A stretch of 64,000 nt of DNA from Tulasnella sp. 424 (taxonomy: Eukaryota > Basidiomycota > Agaricomycetes > Cantharellales > Tulasnellaceae), in contig WSUB01000037.1 in NCBI GenBank assembly GCA_019633425.1, forward strand, positions 225,232 to 289,231, given 5' to 3'. Positions 1-12,280 of the stretch are shown here, piece by piece (position 1 is the first letter of the stretch; each line of letters opens with the position of its first letter). The notes beneath the pieces were generated by a model. That model did not search any database. It was not told the origin of the DNA and saw only the letters and a program-made list of their open reading frames with translations. The translations under genes and the position numbers were made by a program.

Positions 1-6
1 TCGGCC

Positions 7-3000
7 ATGGCTTTGCCTTCAAAACGAGCGCTCCCTGCAAAGGAGACTGCTCTCTTCAAGTCTCTCCTCGTAAGGCTGTCACTTCTCGCACAGCCAGTGA
101 CTTATCTCAATCTCTCCACATTAGCAATTATACGAGACGAGGCAATACAAGAAGGCCCTTAAGGTCGCCGACCAGATACTCAAAAAGACCCCAAAGCATG
201 GAGGTAAGTCTAACTAGTGCACCTGTTCCTTGTATTTTCTTAAACGCCCGCCACAGAGACAACGTCCATGAAAGGCCTGGTATTGACCAATCTAAATCGG
301 AAAGAAGAAGGCATCCAGCTTGTCAAGGCTGGTATAACCCTAGACATCGACTCTCACATATGTTGGCATGTCTATGGCATCGTGCACAAGGCCGACCGCA
401 ACTACGAGGAAGCTTTAAAGTGTTACCTTCAAGCCCTCAAATTCGACAAGGTCTGTCAGGTGAATAAGCGCTGTGAGACTTACTGAGTTGCTTTCAAGGA
501 TAACATCAACATACTCCGTGACTCTGCGCAATTGCAAGTTCAACTCCGACAGTATGAAGCTTTGCAAGAAACGCGTTTGGCTCTTTTGAAGTTGCGCCCC
601 AATGTCCGACTTGGATGGGTTGGTTTGGCGGTTGCCTACCATCTCAACAATAAGCTCCCGGAAGCTAGGACTGTCCTTCAACAATATCTAAAGACCGTCA
701 AGGTCAGCGCATGTCTCGTTGCAGACTTCATCGTGAAGAACTAGGCAAGACTGACAGACTAACCCACTTTTGTGCCCAGGGTGTTCCAGACTACGACTTT
801 GAATTCTCAGAACTGCTAACGTATTACGTTACGCTGATCGAAGAAACCGGGGACTACGCAGACGCCCTGCAACTCCTCGAGAACTACGCCAAGGATCGCA
901 GTATTATCGATAAGACAGCAGTTCTAACGATCAAGGGTGAACTCTCATAGACCTCTTGGCATGTTCTAACAAAGCATTGATCAATGCTTTGCAGCTCGCC
1001 TTCTCCAGAAGCTGGGACGTTCAAACGAAGCAGCGGAGGCATACGATTACCTCCTTACCCAGAACCCAGAGTCATCTGAGTACTATCACGGCTACTTCCT
1101 TACCAAGGGGATAGATTTAGGCTCGTGAAACTACCAGGTTCAACAAGACCGCGACATATACTCATAGTCGTTGCAGGAAATGTCTCCAACGAGAGTCGCC
1201 CAAAAGCTATCGAGCTATTCCAAGCTCTATCCGAAGCGTTGCCGAAAGCCACCAGTCCTCGACGATTGGCCCTCGATGTTGCATCCGGTAAGCAGATTGA
1301 CCAGGTGCCTTGACCTATTGTTGATCCGTAGCGTCGCTCAGGTGATCTATTCAAGTCTATGGCAGAAGCTTACCTTCAAACAGGTCTTGTTAGAGGCGTC
1401 CCCTCGCTCTTCTCAGATGTCAAAGCCCTCTATCGTGACGCAGAAAAGCGAGATACCATCGGTCAGATTGTCCTTGACTTTTCGTCTCGCCTTGGTGAAG
1501 CTTTAGCTAGCCCATCGACTTCAAGCAGTGAGGAGCATCCAATGTTCGTCTGATATTACAGCTGAACGTCCGCATCCCCCTCTTTAGCCGAGTATGACCC
1601 AACCACCTATGTCTGGTCGCTCTATTTCCTAGCCCAACATCATTCTCACGTTTCTCCAACAAGGCCCGAGACTGCGCTCCATTTCATCAACATAGCGCTT
1701 GAACATACGCCAACACTCCCCGAGTTATACATGATAAAGGCGAGGATCCTGAAACGCTGTGGAGATCCGATCGGTGCTTCTCAGGCCATGGAGGAGGCGA
1801 GAGCTCTTGACCTCCAGGACAGGTTCCTCAACACAAAGAGTGCCAAATACTTACTTCGAGACGGCCAGATAGAACAGGCCAACTCCGTTCTCGGTCTCTT
1901 CACAAAGGTCAGTCGAAACTACACCCATCCCTCACCCTCTCAACCTGGGGTCTTTGCTTTACCTAGAAAGATGCTCCCAGCCCCGGAGCCGACCTGGAAG
2001 AAATGCAATCTCTACTGTACCTCTTGGAAGAAGGCCATGCATACCGCAGTGTCGGAAAGCTCTCCCTCGCTTTAAAGCGTTATAAGGCAGTAGAAAAGGT
2101 GTGTAGTGTCGCATTTGGCCTTGTTTTAAGGTCGCCTCGTGACCGCTACTGGCTATCAGACCTTTAGCGATTTCGAAGACGATCAATACGACTTTCATTC
2201 CTACTGTCTACGCCGCCATACGTTGAACGCGTATCACGGGTGTGTCGAACATCATCTTTTATTTACGACGTGCCCAACGCGAGCTCGCTTTCAGGCTCCT
2301 TAGGTTCGAGGACACACTTCGGTCACATGAGGCATACGTCGAGTCAGCATTAGCTGCTGCCAAGGTGAGAATGGGCGGGACTACCGTCGTAAGAGGAAAA
2401 TGCTTACTTGAGCAACCCAGATATACGTCCGCATTCACGACGGAGGTCCCAAAGTTATTGCAGCAGCCTCATGTACGTGCATGTCTTGTCCTTGTTATTA
2501 TTTGTTCCTCATGTGTTGGAAAGCTGCCGTTGGAGACAGTCAAAAAAAAGGGAAGAAGAAGGCTAAGAAGGGTGACAAGGAGAAGAAACCCCAAGGTGTT
2601 TTCGTTCATGCCGAGGTCCGATCCGTCATTGACAGTCCTTCCGCTCCAGTCCCAGCCCAAGCAAACGACGAGAAGGAAGCAGCTCCCGCAGCCCCAGTGG
2701 ATGATGACCCGGATGGCTTAAAGCTAATAAACACCCCAAAGCCTCTGGAAGAAGCAGCGAAACTTGTTCGTCCGTTGGAAAACCTTCAGCCGCAGGATAT
2801 CCGTGTATGGGCAATGGACTTTGACCTTGCTTTGAGACGAGGTATGTGCTAGAACTCACTTGTGGTGCATCCATCATGACAGACTCGTTTTCGGTAGGGA
2901 AATACCTTCAAGCAATTCGGGCCATCCGGGCCATACAGAAATTACGAGCGGATGATCCTGAACTACACTACCGCGTAGTCCTTCTCAAGACTAGACGTAG

Positions 3001-3534
3001 GTCATGCCCCTCGCGATTCAAGTCGGTTCTCATTCTGTAAATCCATCTCAGTCACAGGCACGAGTCTTTCAGAGCATACTCGCGCTGTGCTATCCAAGGC
3101 CTTAGATGACTTGACTCCAGCCGACGTTCCCGTGGAGCAAATAAATACGCTATTCCTGCAGAACAATCCTGGCTCGGCGGCTGCAGTTTTCAGCTACTCT
3201 CGCTCACTTTGGGCCATCAAGGGGCAGAGTGTTCTTTCCGACGTGGAGGAGTCAGTCCTTCAGTTAGCGCGACCTGAATTGCAACCATCAATCGAAGTAA
3301 GCGACCTTTTTGCATGCGAGGCCTCCATCTCACCCGCAGACGTCGTAGATTACCCTGCACGCGCTGGAGTTTCTCCGTGACACAGTCTGCTCGACTCGAT
3401 CCGAGGAGTTCAGGCAAGCCATGGCGGAGCGTTTCCCCCTTTCAACTAAGTTCAAAACCGAGCCTGAGAAAGCCAGTATTCGTACCAGTTTGCGCGCCAA
3501 GTCGCCACCCCCAGAAGAACCTGACCACGACTAG
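7..3534 (+). CDS. NAA15: NatA complex auxiliary subunit NAA15 (NAT1), spliced
   Basis: Ribosome-anchoring TPR subunit of the NatA N-terminal acetyltransferase, which supports the catalytic NAA10 in acetylating nascent chains in the cytosol. The first exon starts MALPSKRALP at the window edge. A 5' intron ends before QLYETRQYKKALKVADQ, and the next exons carry TPR-like segments such as SHICWHVYGIVHKADRNYEE and ETRLALLKLRPNVRLGW, which are the usual NAT1 N-terminal landmarks. Further exons continue through a KKKGKKKAKKGDKEKK basic stretch near 2540-2600, typical of the C-terminal part of the family, and end in PPPEEPDHD. About ten short introns interrupt it. The gene converges on PDS5, with about 215 bp between stop codons. 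Family assignment is strong; individual exon borders between 900 and 2300 are less certain. The promoter lies outside the window. Confidence 0.9.
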
Positions 3535-3749
3535 TTTGGTCCTTGAGCGAGCTTCATCGTTTTTGTTCCCCTGTCGTGACTCGTAACACTAGAAATGTAG
3601 ATACGACGCCGATGGTATTTCAGAAAGTTACAAAGCTCGGGGACAGTAAGACAGCAGGATTAGCATGAAAACACATAAGTTATGGAGGGAGTCTGTACAG
3701 GTATCTGATCAAGTTGACCCGGCTTTCCGTCTGTGCGGAAGATGGAGGG

Positions 3750-6700
3750 TTAACAGGAAACTATCAAGAGGGCAGCGAGGGCGTACCTGTTACTCCTCCG
3801 TAAGGGAGTATCCCCAGCTTCCTCCGCATTAGATCGCTTTAGTTTGACCCCTCGGTATGCGCCACCCGCGTCGCGGTCTGCTTCGCTCTCATCACTCGAT
3901 ATGTCCGACTCGGCTGTCTTTCGTCTCCGCCTGGTTCCGAACCGTACCGATCAATATCCTGGATTCGGGTTGATTTGAAGGACTCACTTGGACCGGCTAT
4001 CACTTGTAGTCTTCATGCCTGCATCCTTCCGTTTGCGAGACTTATCCAAGTCCGTCTTGAAAAGCTAGAATGAGAATGTGCCAACAAGCAAGTTTCCGGA
4101 ACTAACCTTCAGGTTGGGGGATTTCCAAGCTTTCCCAACACCATTCAGCTCGGCCAAAACTTCTTGACCTATGTAAGTTCGCTTGACAACCTATGGGGCA
4201 CTTTAGAATCGCGCGAACTAAACAACATCATGCTAGGTAGTCCGCACCACAGTGGCTCCTTCAGCGGTCTCGTGGCGCTTGAAGATGTCGACAGGTAACT
4301 TGACCTTGCCTGGAAATGTGGCAAGTGGCCATGACTGAGACTGGGCATATGCCTTTATGATGTACTGAGCTAGCTCGCTGATGACGTAGAGATTCTATAG
4401 GGAATTCCATGAGCGAGCGCTTACTCTCAATCGACGAGGTGATCCCACCTCTGTGAACGGGTCATCTTCTGCGTCCTGGACGGTCTTGAGCTTGGCAGCC
4501 AAATGATAGAGTAGAGAAATGTTATCGGATGATGCGACCAGGTTAACGAAAAACTCGATATATCTTCAAACAGCAGCGTTAGAAAGGGCAGCAATCCAAA
4601 CGACCTGCACCTACTTTGCCATATCTTTGAGGCCGTCGATGTCATTAGAGAAATCCGGATGATGGGCCAATAAGTGAAGGAGCCGGACGAAGACCAACTC
4701 GAAATTAGAAGATTTGATCTCTGAGAAAAACAGTCAGTGGTGCTTTGGGTCGATAAACACAGAAGCATACCGGGTGGTGAGCGATGAGAGATGATTTGAA
4801 CGTAGATGCGGGCCTATAGAGCTTGGATCAATGCAGGTTGCAGATATGTGCCGTACACAACGAACCTTGTCGCGAATATCTCTCTCGGGATCATGGGCTG
4901 TCAAGAATAGCACAGCGTTGAAACGGGGGTCTAGCTTCCGGGCTTGGAGATATTTAATGAGCTTTCCGAGAAACGCGTATCGCACATGAAAGGAGGGGTC
5001 CTGCGAAGAAAATTTGAGCGCTAATGTCATATAGCAAGGGTTGGAAACGAGGGATACCTGCACAACAACGGCCAGCACTGGCAGATTCGCCGTTATTATT
5101 TTGCAGTATAGATCATTTTGAGAAAGCTTAAGAAGAGCAACAGAGGCTTGCAGACGTAAGTGGGCCTTTACGGCTGGTCTAATGCATCCTCAATTGTTAG
5201 TATTGATCATCCGAGTTTTGACGGGCTAGCTCACTTGTCTGTCGAGTCAGGAGTTGTTGCGCCCCCATTCTCCAGGATGGTCCAAAGCATCTTCAAAACG
5301 GGAGCTAAGACCTCATGCGCGGAGGGCGTGTCGGTCCGAGGTTCGACATAATAAAGACAACGGTTTCTGAAAACTTTGATACTTAAAAGTTTGGCTTTCG
5401 TCATATAGTCTAGCTGGTCCTCATCAACCCAGTCGGGTGAGCTGTCGTTATTCTAATGACTTCAAACGTCAGAGGGTATAGAGAAGCTAAAGGGAGAAGC
5501 TGAATTCACCTCTTCGGACATTCCTTCTCTCATTAGGAGTTGAACCAAGTGGGTGGTGATGACTTGGCTCCGGGTTTCAAATACTCGCTGAATTGATTGC
5601 GCGAATTCCGCGATGGCAGCCAAGTGCGACACTAATGGACCTTGGGTGGCAGAAGGGAGGGACTGAACTACCCGCTGCACGACAAAGGGGTTAGTGTGTG
5701 ACGAGCGGAAAAATCCTTGACGACAAACATCGAAGACCGTCATGCATAAGTCAACTCTGGTTCCACTGTGGGCGAGGGCCCGAGCAGCAAACTTAGCTAC
5801 GCGCGGATTATCTTCCATCACAAATTTCGCGATCCGGTCCACCGTCCGTCTGGTCAAGCGGTTAGATTGTGCAAACGCCTCTAAACGACAGGTGCTCACT
5901 TGTCGCTTGGGAATAACGATGAGTCGATTCTAACGGCGGCCGACAAAGCCTGCATCGCTGTTTCGACGAGAGAGTGGTTTTTAGTTTCCCCGAGAGCCTT
6001 CGAAAGCTCAGTCGCATGCGCGCTGTGCATAACGGGGCAGTATTTCGAGACGTAAGACAACAGCATCTGAGCCCGATCCGCTCGCCGAGCTACTTCTGAC
6101 TGAGAGTCGACCTTTTGCAAGCACTTGACTAGGGTCGGCACAGATGACTGGTTGAGAATCCATGGGCTCGCTCGCCGGAGAATTTGGGTCATAGTGTCAA
6201 GGTGCGATGGCAGAGTCTGCTCGACCCGTCTGAGGAATTCGCTCTGTAAACAATGTCGTGAGATCAAGAGAACCAGAACGAAGGTATCAACTCTACCTGG
6301 GATTTAGCCAGGGTTTTGAGATCAGACTTTGGATCAATGCAGCTTCGGAACGCTTTGTACAGTCTGGATTCGTTCATGGAAGCGAAAGCATGGAGGTCTT
6401 CCGATGCTTTGCTGGAATCCATGAAGCTTCCTGTGACGAATATGTAAGTGGTACGTTTCGTTTCGTTTCGCCTTATGCTTCAATTTACCAGATATAGCTT
6501 GAATAATCCTACCAAGGGCTTGCACAACTTTCTCCTCATGCATGTCGATGACACCTCCCTAGCACAGCGTTAAAGTCAGCGAAAGATGGATTTTGGCTCC
6601 GGGAATCCTGCATACGTTGTTTTTTTCGCAGCAGTCAATGAACTTTTCGTACACAGACGGCCGGCTGCGGAGCTGGGTATCAATACCTCTAAGCTAGGCA

Positions 6701-8759
6701 AACTGCTCTTGGGACGTACGATATCTTGATATTTGTCATAACCAATAAGTTATGCATTGCACGGTCATCCAAGGAGGCAGCGACGCTTATCAACCTCTGG
6801 GTCCATCCAGCCTCATCATCACCTTTCGCTGGAACGGGAAGAATATATTTGAAAACGGTTTCCTCTGCCTCAGCCCTGGTAAAATGATTGATGAGGGTGG
6901 CAACAATCCATTTTCAGCGCTACTCACTTGAGATCCGCGCTTTTCGCTGCCGTTTGGAAGATTGAGGAGGGGATCCAAGCAAACTTCTTCATAGCTGTGG
7001 CGTCGCTACGTTCACTATGGGGATTCGTGAGCTCTTGAACGACAGATCCCTCCAACAAATCTTACATATCAGGATAAGCTAGACCAAATAGCTTTCCAAG
7101 GCACCGAAACGCTTCCACCCTAACTAGGTGCTGGGAAACAGCCAAAGGGTATAAGAGCCTATCGCAACGTTGGAAGGATTCCAAGCAAGGTACACCTACC
7201 TTTTTGTCAGAGGCGCGGGATGCTACTTCCTCCAATTGCTGAACGCCGACGTTGTGCAACACTGTTTCATAATCCATCTGGGCATACACACGGCACGCAG
7301 CAGCTCTAACTTTCTCGTCGGGGTCAAGTAGCTTTGCCTGGAGTGCATCTGTTGGAAACCAAGGTGAGCGCTTAGAAAGGCGTCAGGTGCAGTCAACTAA
7401 CCCTCCACCTCTGGACGGAGTTCGGCATGGTTCGCAATGATGGTTCCAGTGGCCTCCACGAACGCTAACCTGACCCCCGCGGCCTTGTCGCTTCTTCGGT
7501 GTATCCAGGCTTGCCAAGCTCCATGATACTTCCGCGAGAGTTCAACTCCGTTTTTGACCTCGCCGAACATCTCGCCCAGAACCTGGGTAGCTAGAATGCG
7601 CATTTGAAGCCGATCAACCTTGAGCTCTTCTTCAAGCTGGGGCACAACATTGAGTAGCAATGCGGGACAGTCACGATTTAGAGCTTTGACAAGTTCGTGA
7701 GCGGTCTCTATCCGTTCCATCTCCTCCTCATCATCGCTCTGTAGAATGATATCCGTGAAATACTACGATCAAAGGTTAGCTACAGACTATGGCGAAAGGG
7801 TTGAACTCAGCAGCAAAGCACCTGGCAAACATTTCTTTGCAATCGTTCCGATGTGCGGGAGCAAACTTCAACAGCGAGCCGATAAGCTGGCGTGGGTTGT
7901 TTCTAAGGGATCGAGCATGAGCTGACAAGAACAACCTCACGGGTGCGACAGGCTTACGGTCTGTTTTCTCATGAATTGGGCGAGTAGGACGTCTAGGAGC
8001 TCTTGGGGTAATGTCGATGCTTCATCAATGAGAGCGACCAAAACATCTGTCATGAAAAGCTCGACATTTTTTGGGAGGTCCGTTCTGCGTGCCAGCGAAA
8101 GCAAACGTTAGACGCCGTAGGTTATAAGTTGACGACCAAATCACCCAATGAGATCAAAGAAGCCCCGGAAGATCTCTGTCATGAGTTCATCAGCTTGGGG
8201 TAGATCGCAGACCAAGACTATGCTCTTGATTGAGGCGAGTGATTCTAGGAGATAAAACGTCTCCGCATAGTATGGCGCGTCTTGGTTCTTGAGCCCCGTT
8301 GTAAGTTGACGAAGGAAGAATTGAAAGATGTCCTGATCGCGAAAAGCCGGGAATTAGTCAAGGACCGCTTTAACACGGGCATGGGATGAACATACCCTTA
8401 GTTCATGAGCAGTATAAGGGGCATCCGGAGCGTAAAGGCGTAACAAGTCCGCAAGGCAGCAGGCAACGAATGCCTTGACACCTTTATCCTTGTGTAAGAG
8501 CAGGGAAGTCTGGATAAGCTCTTTCCTAACAGGGGAGAGTGATTTCGTATCCACGCGTTCCTGATCCATATCAGCGAGCTCCTCTTGGAGTGCCTAAAAG
8601 GCCAAATGTCGCGTCATGAGTACGGGTGATGCGCCAGGAGAGTTTAGTGAGACGCGCCTTGAGCTTTTTGAGCAGAACATCCGTGCTGTGGCCTTTGACA
8701 AGCTTGTCGGAGAACTTGAGTTTCTCAGCTGCTGGAGCTCGAGTCTTGGGCGGCGCCAT
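3750..8759 (-). CDS. PDS5: Sister chromatid cohesion factor PDS5, spliced
   Basis: HEAT-repeat regulator that binds cohesin on chromosomes and controls its maintenance and release. The protein starts MAPPKTRAPAAEKLKFSDK; the next exon reads ALQEELADMDQERVDTKSLS, matching the start of the family. The long alpha-helical HEAT body follows (for example ETAHELVKALNRDCPALLLN and RIAKFVMEDNPRVAKFAARA). The C-terminus is charged and low in complexity (RRRKTAESD, then a run of Asp/Glu and Arg/Lys), as in PDS5 proteins. At least fifteen short introns are present. The first intron appears to start with GC instead of GT: a 64-nt GC-AG intron at 8594-8657 is needed to join LKKLK to ALQEEL. The 3' end is my least certain point, because the last exon could be spliced once more. 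Length of roughly 1,200 residues fits the family. Confidence 0.88.
8594..8657 (-). other. Probable GC-AG intron 1 of PDS5
   Basis: Joining CTCAAG to GCACTCCAAGAG keeps the reading frame and gives the conserved text LKKLKALQEEL. The intron then starts GCGCGT and ends TTTTAG, 64 nt long. The nearest GT donors either shift the frame into a stop or leave an implausibly short intron. This is inference from frame and family conservation; a spliced cDNA would settle it. Confidence 0.6.
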
Positions 8760-9068
8760 GGCCTGCAATGGAGAGGACAAATTGGAAGGAGACGGGTAAA
8801 TAAACGACCACGGGAAGGCGATTGTCAGTCTCAACCACAACGGACATAACTGACGGTATGTCCGAATTTTGGACAAACAATGGCATCGAGCTCTCCACCA
8901 AGGTAACGTGGGGCATAGAACTTGCATAAACGACGAATGGACATGCACAGATAGTATATAATGGCTAAAGTCACATAGCAACTCGGAAATGGAATAGAGA
9001 AAGCGAAGACGGAGACCACCGTCGGCATATATATACACAACGCCAACCGATGTTTAGAAAGGCTGAGT

Positions 9069-11121
9069 TCAATAAACCACGAGACAGTCATCCTCTGCAA
9101 GCTGCCCAGCAGCTTGACCAGCGTCTCGACGAGCTTGTGATGCGCGGCGTAACTCGGGTAATTCAGCAGCCAGATCCACGATTGTTCCCTCCTCCCAACG
9201 GTCCCTGGCCCATGAATGGACGAACACAGAAGCTTTCATGAACTTTCGGGCAGCATATTTCTTGAAGAAATTTTCGTGGCGGGTGGGCTTCAGAACATAG
9301 TTCAACATGAGTCTTGCGACAGGAACGATATCTGCCTCGGTATATCCAGAGTAATGGACGAGATTGGGGTTCTGCAAACCGAAAATGTGAGCGAAATTAC
9401 AACCAACGATGCAACGAACCCGTACCCATTCCTCCTTGTCGAGAACAAGGCGTGCGAGCCATATTGCGGCAGCAGCTGTAGCACTGGGAGTAGCCACCAG
9501 AAGACGGTGCTCAAGCAAAGCAATCTCAACAAAGTACTTGGCCACGGTGCGGACCTAGTGAATAGGTGAGCGAAAGATCACTGGGATCGTTGTGAAGTGC
9601 TTACCGCCAGGTCGTAACCGTCCGCTTTGCTTGCACGGCGCAGGAAATGAATGGGATTTGGGTAGCTCATATTCCAATCCAAGGTCCGGAGGATATACTT
9701 TTCGGCCTCGAGGATATTTTTTTCGTCGTAGTTGCCGTCGGCGCAGGCAAGGAAGTTGGCGACAGAGGGGGCCATGATTTCTTCATACTTTGCGGCAATG
9801 AAAAGCGAAGTAATCCCAACAAGCTGAAGCTTGACGAGGGAGACCACCCGCGAGGATAGGAAACGGTCAATGATATTGATGGTGAGGAAGAGTGTCTCGG
9901 GCAACAGACGGAATCGACCGTGGATTTGAATGAGCCAGTCGGTGAGAATACCGCGCATCCTCCAGGCGAGCTCCCCTTGGTTTTCCATATAGCGAGGGTT
10001 CGGCATCGAGGTAAGCTAGTGGATGAAGAATCAGCATTATGAATACGTCTTGTACGACATTCATTTCACTCACCTCTAGCTTCAAAAGGTATTGGAAGAT
10101 TTCGGCGACGTACTCGCTGACCATTTGTGGATCATCCGCATCCTCCTTGTCCAAGTCATCCCAAGACGCTTTCAAGGCCCCTTGAGACTCGCCTTCCTTG
10201 GGTTCGACCGAGGGTTCTACGTCGGCGGCAGGGAGCGCAAACCGGGCCTCTTCATCGCCGCCGTCTTGGAGGGGGATATCGCCTTCTGGACCAACGGATG
10301 ACGTACGTCGCTTCTTATGAGCTGGCTTCGGATCCTCGACTGACTCTTCGGGAGCGTTGGTTTGCGTAGATGCCAACGATCGGCGGTTGAGCGATGTTCT
10401 TGTCCGGGAAGTGGCAGCGATCGAGCCAGCATTTTTGCTGCTTGTCGTTGAGGCCAGACGTCGAGACTGTCCGTGAGCAGTAGCAGAAGGCTGGGACCGC
10501 AAAGTCGACGTTGACGTTGCTACGGTGGTGGTCCGGGTGATGAGACGGCGAGAGGTACGAATGGGACGCTGGTCTTGGGCGTCCACGGTCATGGCGTCCT
10601 CCGCTCCATCTTGCGCGACTTCACCTTCCTTCTCCGTAGTAGATGACCCTCGCACATGGCGGGTGGTAGCCGGCTGAAGAGGCTTGCGTTCACCGAGAGG
10701 GATCCGAGCCCCAGTAACGGTGGTCAAGGCCGACGGAGCAGGCTTCTTGACTGGAATGGCTTTGTCCTTGGAATCGCCTGCATCGCCTTTCAGGCCGATC
10801 TGTCTTGACTTGTTCTTGTTCGTGACTTCGCCCAAAGCCTCGCGCTTGCGTTTTGCGGCTGAGGCAACGGTGTCGGTGCGCGAAGCCGTGGCATCCTTGT
10901 TTACAGTGGTGTTTGTGACAACCGAAGTTGAAGTCGACACCGCTTGAGCCGGCTTGCTCCGAGTAGTTCTGAAGGTTCGAGCTGCATTTTCGTCGGCAGC
11001 GGGCCGAGTGGCCTGACGATTTCGGCGAGGCTGAAAGGATGATGGGAGTGAGGCATCAGCATGGGGCAAATGGTCCCGGATCAAACCATCGACGACGACA
11101 TACTGGAATTTGAGCTGACAT
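9069..11121 (-). CDS. G2/mitotic B-type cyclin, spliced
   Basis: Activating subunit of the mitotic Cdk1 kinase. I place the start at a short first exon encoding MSAQIP, joined across a 73-nt intron (11031-11103) to PRRNRQATRPAADENAA. The long N-terminal region is disordered and carries a destruction box, REALGEVTN, at about residue 70, the signal for APC/C-dependent destruction. The cyclin box follows in the next exons: MRGILTDWLIQIHGRF, then FLSSRVVSLVKLQLVGITSL and ILRTLDWNMSYPNPIHFLRR. The last exon holds the second cyclin fold, KYFVEIALLEHRLL, and ends EDDCLVVY. Introns lie near 10015-10075 and 9555-9605. The order of motifs and the total of about 600 residues fit fungal B-type cyclins. 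Which paralogue (CLB/Cdc13 type) cannot be said from one gene. Confidence 0.93.
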
Positions 11122-11552
11122 TAACGAAAATCACTGATAGCTGACAAGGTCGGTGGTAAAAGAGATGTGACAACGAAGTATGATATGCTGAGAGAGCGAT
11201 GGGAGAGAAAAGCGGCGCTGGTCTGCGCCAACGACGAGGGAGAGAGCGGGAGGGAGAAGGATGGGATGGAGTGTTGGACGATTATCCAATCTTTGGCAAA
11301 CCTTGCTTACATCCGTTTATCCCCGTTTTGTTTTTTGTCCAAACAAGAACGCGGCTTGCCCCAACACGTGACACGCGCCCATGTTTTGCGTCGCGACATT
11401 CGCGTGGTCATAAAAGTCGTGACATTTCGTTACAGGATCGTTAAAGTCATCTAAGTATACAGAGGGGGAAGGGTATATAGAAAGACGAAAGAAAAATATT
11501 AGGGCATCTAAGGGGTTGAGAAAAATAGAGACCGCCTCCTCAGCGCGTCGTG
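11122..11552. other. Intergenic, upstream of the cyclin gene
   Basis: No convincing gene on either strand. This stretch lies upstream of the minus-strand cyclin start and downstream of the next minus-strand gene, so it should hold the cyclin promoter and the downstream gene's 3' UTR. It is GC-skewed with purine runs near 11190-11275, and has a CpG-rich segment at about 11365-11410. I saw no motif strong enough to name. Confidence 0.5.
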
Positions 11553-12081
11553 TCATGACTGACGGCTCTCACTCGAATCATCGTCCTTTTGGTGTCCATC
11601 GAGTGTGGAAGACCGTGGACGACCATTGGGAGACGTCGAGCGTTGCCTGCGTGGAGCGGCAAAGGACGCGGGCCGACATGTTTTTTTGTCCCCTTCATAA
11701 GGAGAACTGTCCGAGTTGATCTGTCAAAGGGATGCAGTCAGCGTGATTAAGAATTACAAAGCTAAGAGTCGTACTGCTTACCCATCTTCCAAGCTCTTCT
11801 TCGAGAGCCTGTTCCTCTAACGGAGTGAGTTTGAGGGCATCATCGCCTCCCTTGCTCTTTTGTGCTCGTAAGCGCAGAAGATCGACCAGCGACCGTTGTT
11901 GGAGTCTGTCTGTTAGATGCATGTCCCCACGGACCCTTTGACCTTGGTCTTGCTTTTGCGGAATCGACGGATCAATGTCTGTCTGAGAACGATCCCAATC
12001 CAAATCGTCCGTTGAGCAAGACTCCAGGGATAGTGATGAAAGAGAAAGTTCAGGATGATTAGAGACGGTAGTAGCAGACAT
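11553..12081 (-). CDS. Small conserved-looking protein of unknown function, two exons
   Basis: Not recognised. Exon 1 starts MSATTVSNHPELSLSSLSLE, passes an acidic stretch (TDDLDWDRSQTDID) and a helical segment (DRLQQRSLVDLLRLRAQK), and ends LEEQALEEELGRW. A canonical intron (GTAAGC to GACAG, about 60 nt) joins it in frame to INSDSSPYEGDKK and a Ser/Arg/Pro-rich tail ending DDSSESRQS. Total is about 155 residues, with no signal peptide or membrane segment. The serine-rich N-terminus, central helix and serine/arginine tail suggest a soluble, phosphorylated adaptor-like protein, but that is only inference. An in-frame ATG-free extension lies upstream; I chose the first good ATG, at 12081. Confidence 0.6.
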
Positions 12082-12280
12082 TAGAAACGGTGTACTGAAG
12101 CAGATTACTGTAGTCAAACAGTCTGCAATCGAAAGAGCAGAAGTAGTGATGATGGTGGTCGTTCTTGGTACTCGGACGAAATTGCAATTCGTGCTGACAC
12201 GTGATCTCGCGACGCGCACAGAAAAATCGCATGAAGGTAACTACTGTAAATAAGGACACAGTAGATGAGCTACGAAGACT

